Source of the DNA: UBA4729 sp038231175
Lineage (GTDB): Bacteria > Patescibacteriota > Saccharimonadia > Saccharimonadales > UBA4665
Length of the DNA: 18,876 nt
Direction of reading: 5' to 3'
NCBI GenBank assembly: GCA_038231175.1
Contig: JBBRLU010000018.1
Span: 1 to 18,876, forward strand
Position numbers and translations under genes: made by a program. Numbering within the stretch: position 1 is the first letter of the stretch; the number at the start of each line of letters is the position of its first letter. The notes under the pieces are model-generated. The model searched no databases. It worked only from the letters and a program-made list of their open reading frames with translations, and was not told where the DNA came from. Below, piece after piece: positions 14,696 through 18,876 of this stretch.

Positions 14696-15661
14696 ATGCA
14701 GCCCGTTTCCCGCACCTGGTCCCACCCACGCCGTCGCTTCCTAGCCTTGTTACTTATCACGCTCAGTTTATATGTCCTCGTCCCCCAGGTCGATGTCGTC
14801 CGGCAGAGTCTAGGGCTGCTGCGTAGCCTGCAACCGACCGCTATCGCGGGCGCCCTACTAAGCTTGGCCTTGACCTTCCCCCTGGCCGCCAGCAGCTACC
14901 ACTTCTTAGCGCGGCGCCGGCTGATCTATCGTCGGACCATTCTGATCGCCCTGGCCAATATGTTCACCAACCGGCTGCTCCCGGCCGGGGCCGGCAGTAT
15001 CGCCACCTTCTTTGTCTACTTACGGAAGCGGAAGCACACTGTCAATCAGGCTACGAGCGTCGTGGCGGTCAATAACTTCATTGGTTTTATCAGTCACGGC
15101 TGCCTGCTGGCCGTCTTACTGGTCTTTGACTGCCGCGGTTTCAGCGGCCTCAGCCTACCGGCTATTCACCCCCAGGCGGTCCTGTCGGTGCTAGTCGTCG
15201 TCGTCCTGGTCGTCGCCATAGCCGTCGGCCAGACAACTCGGCGCCAGCGGGTCGGCGCTTTTGTCGGCTCACTGAGCCGCGACTTGTTGTTTTATCGTCG
15301 TTTTCCGCTCCGACTGACGGGCACCTTCGTCTGCGCAACGCTGCTGACTATCGCTAACGCCGTCACCCTGTGGTATTGCCTGCTGGCCGTCCACGGTCAC
15401 ATCGGCCTGCTGGCCGCCCTAGCGGTTTTTACGATCGGCATCGTGGCCGGTACGCTCACCCCGACGCCTGGTGGTCTGGGAGGTACCGAAGCCGGCCTGC
15501 TGGCTGGCTTGATCGGCTACCATGTAGCGGGCCAGACGGCTTTGGCAGCGGTCGTACTGTACCGCCTGATCACCTACTGGTTGACCTTGGCCCTCGGCGC
15601 TGTCAGTTACATCTATGTCGAGAACCGCGGCTACCTGCACCGCTTTGAGCCGGCCGACTAA
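14696..15661 (+). CDS. UPF0104 / LPG-synthase-TM family flippase-like membrane protein (second copy)
   Basis: This 321-residue protein has about eight membrane helices. NRLLPAGAGSIATFFVYLRK at 92-111 and the clear signature TPTPGGLGGTEAGL at 255-268 (family TPGGxGxxE) identify it. It is more canonical than the paralogue at 6067-6933. It is a stand-alone membrane domain without a transferase module, possibly moving a lipid-linked intermediate. The start is uncertain. The ATG at 14696 has CATACT 6 nt upstream, in line with other genes here. ATG at 14675 would add 7 residues and TTG at 14636 would add 20. Its TAA overlaps the convergent pgi TAG in four bases (15658-15661). It is not part of an obvious operon. 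Confidence 0.82.
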   Translation: MQPVSRTWSHPRRRFLALLLITLSLYVLVPQVDVVRQSLGLLRSLQPTAIAGALLSLALTFPLAASSYHFLARRRLIYRRTILIALANMFTNRLLPAGAGSIATFFVYLRKRKHTVNQATSVVAVNNFIGFISHGCLLAVLLVFDCRGFSGLSLPAIHPQAVLSVLVVVVLVVAIAVGQTTRRQRVGAFVGSLSRDLLFYRRFPLRLTGTFVCATLLTIANAVTLWYCLLAVHGHIGLLAALAVFTIGIVAGTLTPTPGGLGGTEAGLLAGLIGYHVAGQTALAAVVLYRLITYWLTLALGAVSYIYVENRGYLHRFEPAD

Positions 15662-17259
15662 GACAGCAACTGTCGTAGCAGATTGCCGGTAGAGCTGTCG
15701 TCGCTACTGGTGTCATGTGTCTGAAGCTGCCGGTAGATGTCCTTGGCCAGTACCTTGCCCAGCTCGACGCCCCATTGGTCAAACGAATTAACGTCCCAGA
15801 TAACTCCCTGGACAAAGATCTTGTGTTCGTACAAGGCAATTAATTGACCGAGGCTCCGCGGCGTCAGCTGGTCGAGCAAGATGGTAGTCGTCGGCCGGTT
15901 GCCGTTAAAAGTCTTGTGGGCTATCAGTTCCGGCGGTAGGCCCTCGGCAATAAGTTCCTCGGCGGTCTTACCGAAAGCCAAGGCTTTGGTCTGGGCCAGC
16001 AGATTGGCGCTGAGCTTGCGGTGGTGCTCACCGAGATCATGCAGCGGGAGGCGGGTACCGATAAAGTCGGCTGGGATAAGGTGCGTACCCTGGTGTAATA
16101 ATTGGTAGAAGGCATGTTGACCGTTAGTGCCGGGCTCACCCCAGACGATCGGCCCGGTCGCGTAATCGACCGGCTGGCCCGCCTTGGTAACCGACTTACC
16201 GTTACTCTCCATATTACCCTGCTGAAAGTAGGCCGGAAAACGGTGCAGATATTGGTCGTAGGGCAAAATTGCTTCAGTTTCAGCACCGTAGAAATTACTG
16301 TACCAGATACCTAGAACGGCCAGAATGACCGGTAGGTTCTGCTCCAGCGGTGCCGTTTTGAAGTGCTCGTCCATGTCATAGAAACCTTGGAGCAGCTCAT
16401 GGAAATTATCGGGGCCGACGGCCACCATGATCGACAAACCGATAGCGCTCGTCAACGAGTAGCGACCACCGACCCAATCCCAGAAGCTGAACATATTGGC
16501 CGGATCGATGCCAAACTCGGTGACGGCGGCAGTGTTCGTGGAGAGCGCCACGAAATGCTTGGCGACAGCGGCTACCGGCAGATCTTTGAGCAACCAGTCA
16601 CGGGCGGTCTGGGCGTTGGTCATGGTCTCGTCCGTGGTAAACGTTTTGCTGGCAACGATAAATAACGTTTCGGCCGGGTCCAGACCCTTGGTGCTCTCGA
16701 CAAAATTATTAGCATCAATGTTCGAAACGAAGGCTAAGTGTAAATCGGTTTGAGTGTAAAACTTTAAAGCTTCCGTAACCATAACCGGACCAAGGTCGGA
16801 GCCACCAATCCCAATGTTAATAACGTTTTTAACCGGTTGGCCGGTCGCCCCTAACCACTCACCATTACGAACCTGATTAGCAAAAATGGCCATCTTTGCG
16901 AGTTCTTGGCGGATCTCTGGCATAACGTCTAGACCATCAACCAAAACGGGCTGGTCGGATTGATTGCGCAGCGCCGTATGGAGCACGGCTCGCTGCTCGG
17001 TGTTATTTATCTTGTCACCGCGGAACATGGCGTCGCGAGTAGTTTCGACTTGGCGGGCTTTGACTAAGTTCAGTAAAAGCCCGAGTGTGTCTTCGGTCAT
17101 TAGGTTTTTAGAATAATCGACAAACAGATCACCAGTTTGTAGGCTAAATCTAGGTCCTCGGTTCGGGTCGTCGGCAAATAGTTGCCGTAAGTGGACGTCT
17201 TTATTGGCATTATAATGTTCTTGTAGCGCTCGCCACTCCGGTAACTGTGTTAATTCCAT
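15658..17259 (-). CDS. pgi: Glucose-6-phosphate isomerase
   Basis: This 533-residue enzyme interconverts glucose 6-phosphate and fructose 6-phosphate in the cytoplasm. It aligns with E. coli Pgi (549 aa). Phosphate-binding NIGIGGSDLGP is at 148-158, SKTFTTDET at 204-212 and DWVGGRYSLTSAIGLSI at 261-277. Catalytic Glu351 is in MESNGK, His382 in GQHAFYQLL and Lys502 in GVELGK (E. coli E355, H386, K514). The extra C-terminal tail after about 513 is Ser/Asp-rich. The start ATG has GGAGG 4 nt upstream and a TGC-TATAGT promoter. It is complete and looks active, so sugar phosphate metabolism of some kind is present. It is transcribed alone, convergent with the flippase-like gene. Confidence 0.97.
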   Translation of the reverse strand: MELTQLPEWRALQEHYNANKDVHLRQLFADDPNRGPRFSLQTGDLFVDYSKNLMTEDTLGLLLNLVKARQVETTRDAMFRGDKINNTEQRAVLHTALRNQSDQPVLVDGLDVMPEIRQELAKMAIFANQVRNGEWLGATGQPVKNVINIGIGGSDLGPVMVTEALKFYTQTDLHLAFVSNIDANNFVESTKGLDPAETLFIVASKTFTTDETMTNAQTARDWLLKDLPVAAVAKHFVALSTNTAAVTEFGIDPANMFSFWDWVGGRYSLTSAIGLSIMVAVGPDNFHELLQGFYDMDEHFKTAPLEQNLPVILAVLGIWYSNFYGAETEAILPYDQYLHRFPAYFQQGNMESNGKSVTKAGQPVDYATGPIVWGEPGTNGQHAFYQLLHQGTHLIPADFIGTRLPLHDLGEHHRKLSANLLAQTKALAFGKTAEELIAEGLPPELIAHKTFNGNRPTTTILLDQLTPRSLGQLIALYEHKIFVQGVIWDVNSFDQWGVELGKVLAKDIYRQLQTHDTSSDDSSTGNLLRQLLS

Positions 17260-17290
17260 GCCGCCTCCGTTGTTTTTGGTAACTATCTAA

Positions 17291-17299
17291 ACTATAGCA
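17291..17299 (-). promoter_or_regulatory. Extended -10 promoter (TGC TATAGT) of pgi
   Basis: On the minus strand TG-C-TATAGT predicts a start near 17284 and a leader of about 25 nt with GGAGG before the ATG. This is the Shine-Dalgarno type of arrangement, not the leaderless one. Confidence 0.55.
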
Positions 17300-17337
17300 T
17301 TATTCTTAGGGCCACCCTTGTGATAACCTATCTCGAC

Positions 17338-17490
17338 ATGAAATATATGCTACTAGCCATTTTTATAACCTTTTTTGTAGCCCTACCGATGTATCTGCTG
17401 AACACGATGGTTATGCCGCAACTGCAGCAGCTACAGACCAGTTACGCTTCGGCCGATACGATCGCTAATAACATCGCCGCCGCTAGGTAG
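17338..17490 (+). CDS. 50-residue single-span membrane peptide
   Basis: This short frame runs from ATG at 17338 to TAG at 17488-17490. Residues 3-24 form one hydrophobic helix after Lys2, followed by a Gln/Ala-rich amphipathic tail (about 27-49) with the QLQQLQ repeat. The 295-bp spacer between pgi and the SGNH gene would otherwise be the longest empty stretch in a very compact window, and this frame fills most of it. There is no good Shine-Dalgarno site and no clear -10 at the leaderless distance. It may be real, a remnant, or chance. I recognise no family. Confidence 0.4.
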   Translation: MKYMLLAIFITFFVALPMYLLNTMVMPQLQQLQTSYASADTIANNIAAAR

Positions 17491-17542
17491 ATTGAGTTAT
17501 AAGCCCTCCTTGAAGGCTCAAGAGTGCAGACATAAGTAAGCG

Positions 17543-17548
17543 TATACT
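17543..17548 (+). promoter_or_regulatory. -10 element (TATACT) 6 nt before ATG, leaderless type
   Basis: TATACT is followed by TAGCAG and the ATG at 17555, with no Shine-Dalgarno sequence. Confidence 0.6.
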
Positions 17549-17554
17549 TAGCAG

Positions 17555-18355
17555 ATGGTGTTAATTGGACTCTGGTTTTTACTAGCAGTTATACTGGCTG
17601 TTACAAGTATTTATGGGTCAATCACCATGATCCTGAGCCGTCATGTTGTTCAGGCACTGGTCTTAGTCATCATTCTTTTTGTGGTAGTCGTAATGGTTGA
17701 GGTCGCGCTGCTACTGTCGTTAAAGGCTCAGGTTGCCGATCATCAGCAGTACTGGGACAAGCAGCGACAGCCGTCAGCCAATGAGCTGGTCTACGTTGCA
17801 ATCGGTGATTCGGCAGCCCAAGGCATCGGGGCGTCCAGCCTGAGCAACTCTTACGTCAGTTTAGTAGCAGCTAACATCAGATCGCAAACCGGTCGTAACG
17901 TCCGAATCATCAACCTCAGTCAGAGCGGCGCCAAACTCAGGGATGTAATACGGGAACAATTACCACAATTGCAAGCTCTTCAGCCGGATATCGTGACCGT
18001 CGATATCGGGGCCAATGATATCGCCCACGGCACTGCTTCCGACGTCATGGTCGAAGAGTATCAGCAGGTCATCTCGGCACTCAAACCCTATCCGGTTGTC
18101 TTTGCAAATCTGCCGGATTTCATGTGGGGCACCCAACAGCGCAATACGACGGCGCTTAACGTCACCATCGTTTCACTGTGTGACCGCTACGGCCTGCAGT
18201 TAGCCGATCTGCACCAGGTAACGCACGCTAAGATGTGGTCCTTCAACGAGTATGCGGCTGACGGTTTTCACCCTAGTAGCCACGGTCACCAGACGTGGGC
18301 CGGGGCATTCGAACCGGGTATCAAAACTCTGCTAGCCCGGAGCGCCGCCAAATGA
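17555..18355 (+). CDS. Membrane-anchored SGNH/GDSL hydrolase
   Basis: This 266-residue protein has two N-terminal membrane helices (about 3-24 and 33-56) and an extracytoplasmic or membrane-attached SGNH domain (about 77-262). Block I is GDSAAQG with catalytic Ser86, block II has Gly125 in LSQSGA, block III is GAND with Asn154, and block V is DGFHPSSHGH with Asp236 and His239. These give a complete catalytic set for an esterase, deacetylase or lipase. Such enzymes often remove or move acyl groups on envelope polysaccharides or lipids. Which one applies here is not visible. With two helices and both ends of the hairpin on the same side, the domain side cannot be fixed without a topology test. 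The ATG start is supported by the -10 element 6 nt upstream. Confidence 0.88.
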   Translation: MVLIGLWFLLAVILAVTSIYGSITMILSRHVVQALVLVIILFVVVVMVEVALLLSLKAQVADHQQYWDKQRQPSANELVYVAIGDSAAQGIGASSLSNSYVSLVAANIRSQTGRNVRIINLSQSGAKLRDVIREQLPQLQALQPDIVTVDIGANDIAHGTASDVMVEEYQQVISALKPYPVVFANLPDFMWGTQQRNTTALNVTIVSLCDRYGLQLADLHQVTHAKMWSFNEYAADGFHPSSHGHQTWAGAFEPGIKTLLARSAAK

Positions 18356-18357
18356 GC

Positions 18358-18363
18358 TATACT
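18358..18363 (+). promoter_or_regulatory. Possible -10 element (TATACT) for the PAS-domain gene
   Basis: TATACT just after the SGNH stop would give a leader of about 57 nt carrying GGAGG. No -35 was seen, so support is modest. Confidence 0.35.
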
Positions 18364-18426
18364 GCAAGTAGTCGCTACATAAGCCGATCACCGGCATAAG
18401 GTTTTTAGCTTCGGAGGCCATACACA

Positions 18427-18876
18427 GTGAACAACCAGAATCCCACGAAGTCTTCAAGTGTCCGATCAATTAAGCGCCGTGTCGCCGAACGCACCGGTAA
18501 GGGCATAAAGCTGTTAGTTTCACAGAAAGACGCTATCGCGCAGTCCGGTGGTTCGATCTCTAACACCCGACTTGAAAAGATAATCAAACTGAAGGAAGCG
18601 GTGACGCTGACCCAGGAGTATACCAACGAGATTATCAGCGAGTTGAATATAATCAATGAAGAAGTAACCATCACCCGCGACTACGCCGATGCCATTATCC
18701 GTACCGTCCGTGGACCGCTATTAGTACTTAACAAAGATCTCCGGATTATCTCGGCCAACGAAGCCTTTTATAACGCCTTCAAGGTCGCCCCTAACGACAC
18801 CGAAAACCGATTACTCTACGACCTCGGCAACCGCCAGTGGAACATTCCTAAACTGCGCATCCTGCTAGAAGAAATA
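18427..18876 (+). CDS. PAS-domain signalling protein, N-terminal part (3' end outside window)
   Basis: The frame is open to the window end, giving 150 residues from GTG at 18427, which has GGAGG 9 nt upstream. Residues 1-40 are basic and Ser-rich. A likely coiled coil follows at about 46-85 (RLEKIIKLKEAVTLTQEYTN and on). A PAS domain starts at about 93 with RTVRGPLLVLNKDLRIISAN and continues past ENRLLYDLGNRQWNIPKLR. The PAS segment resembles those in CheB/CheR-type fusions and HWE or related histidine kinases, where the domain is followed by kinase modules. Which output domain follows here lies outside the window. No membrane helix is seen. Confidence 0.8.
   Translation, partial: MNNQNPTKSSSVRSIKRRVAERTGKGIKLLVSQKDAIAQSGGSISNTRLEKIIKLKEAVTLTQEYTNEIISELNIINEEVTITRDYADAIIRTVRGPLLVLNKDLRIISANEAFYNAFKVAPNDTENRLLYDLGNRQWNIPKLRILLEEI

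Noticed and set aside
17492..17521. TTGAG ... CTCAA / AGCC ... GGCT inverted repeats before the SGNH gene, as a terminator
   Set aside because: The two stems compete for the same bases, the arms are 4-5 bp and no T-run follows.
18374..18405. GCCG-ATCAC-CGGC followed at a distance by TTTTT after the SGNH gene, as an intrinsic terminator
   Set aside because: The stem is only 4 bp and the T-run is separated from it by ATAAGG.
1..18876. UGA recoding as in Gracilibacteria/Absconditabacteria
   Set aside because: TGA ends cyoC and the SGNH gene at positions that fit family lengths, and core proteins read through with no in-frame TGA.
1..18876. Mobile elements, CRISPR arrays, tRNA or rRNA genes
   Set aside because: No transposase-like or integrase-like protein, regular direct repeats, or RNA gene signature was seen.

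Overview
Likely source: a free-living or environmental member of the Candidate Phyla Radiation, most probably Ca. Saccharibacteria (TM7). This is an inference from gene content: a compact layout with almost no spacer DNA, a short respiratory chain ending in a cytochrome bo-type quinol oxidase, an E. coli-like Pgi, LCP and GT-C envelope genes, and small soluble signalling proteins. TGA is used as a normal stop (cyoC, the SGNH hydrolase gene), so the code is not the UGA-glycine code of Gracilibacteria and Absconditabacteria. No rRNA, tRNA, CRISPR array, IS element or prophage gene was seen.

Layout. 1-504 (+) is the C-terminal part of an FAD-linked D-2-hydroxyacid (D-lactate-type) dehydrogenase, followed by a small cysteine-bearing single-span protein (547-804). 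Facing them on the minus strand is a complete cyoABCDE operon (5984 down to 817). The dehydrogenase and oxidase could form a minimal chain from D-lactate through quinone to oxygen. From 6067 to 11041 lies an envelope block: a UPF0104/LPG-synthase-TM flippase-like protein, a GT-C/DUF2142-like membrane glycosyltransferase, a DPM1-like GT2 and an LCP (LytR-CpsA-Psr) transferase. Together these look like synthesis, membrane transfer and attachment of a cell-surface glycopolymer. Then come a Crp/Fnr-type regulator (11086-11772) and a minus-strand signalling cluster (14560 down to 11790): an 8-span membrane protein, an 89-aa helical protein, a soluble PAS histidine kinase and a receiver-only response regulator. 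The window closes with a second UPF0104 protein, pgi, a 50-aa membrane peptide, a membrane-anchored SGNH hydrolase and the start of a PAS-domain signalling protein that runs off the end.

Most notable observations. (1) Both charged residues of the proton K-channel of the bo oxidase are replaced: the lysine equivalent to E. coli CyoB K362 is Leu, and the glutamate equivalent to CyoA E89 is Asn. The haem, CuB, quinone and D-channel residues are intact. (2) CyoD carries an extra ~120-residue cupredoxin-like domain whose copper ligands are missing. (3) At least six genes have a -10 hexamer placed exactly 6-7 nt before ATG, which predicts leaderless mRNAs. A second set of genes has strong Shine-Dalgarno sites and often GTG or TTG starts. 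(4) The four-gene signalling cluster looks like a split sensor, with a perfect 7-bp inverted repeat abutting the promoter of the response regulator.
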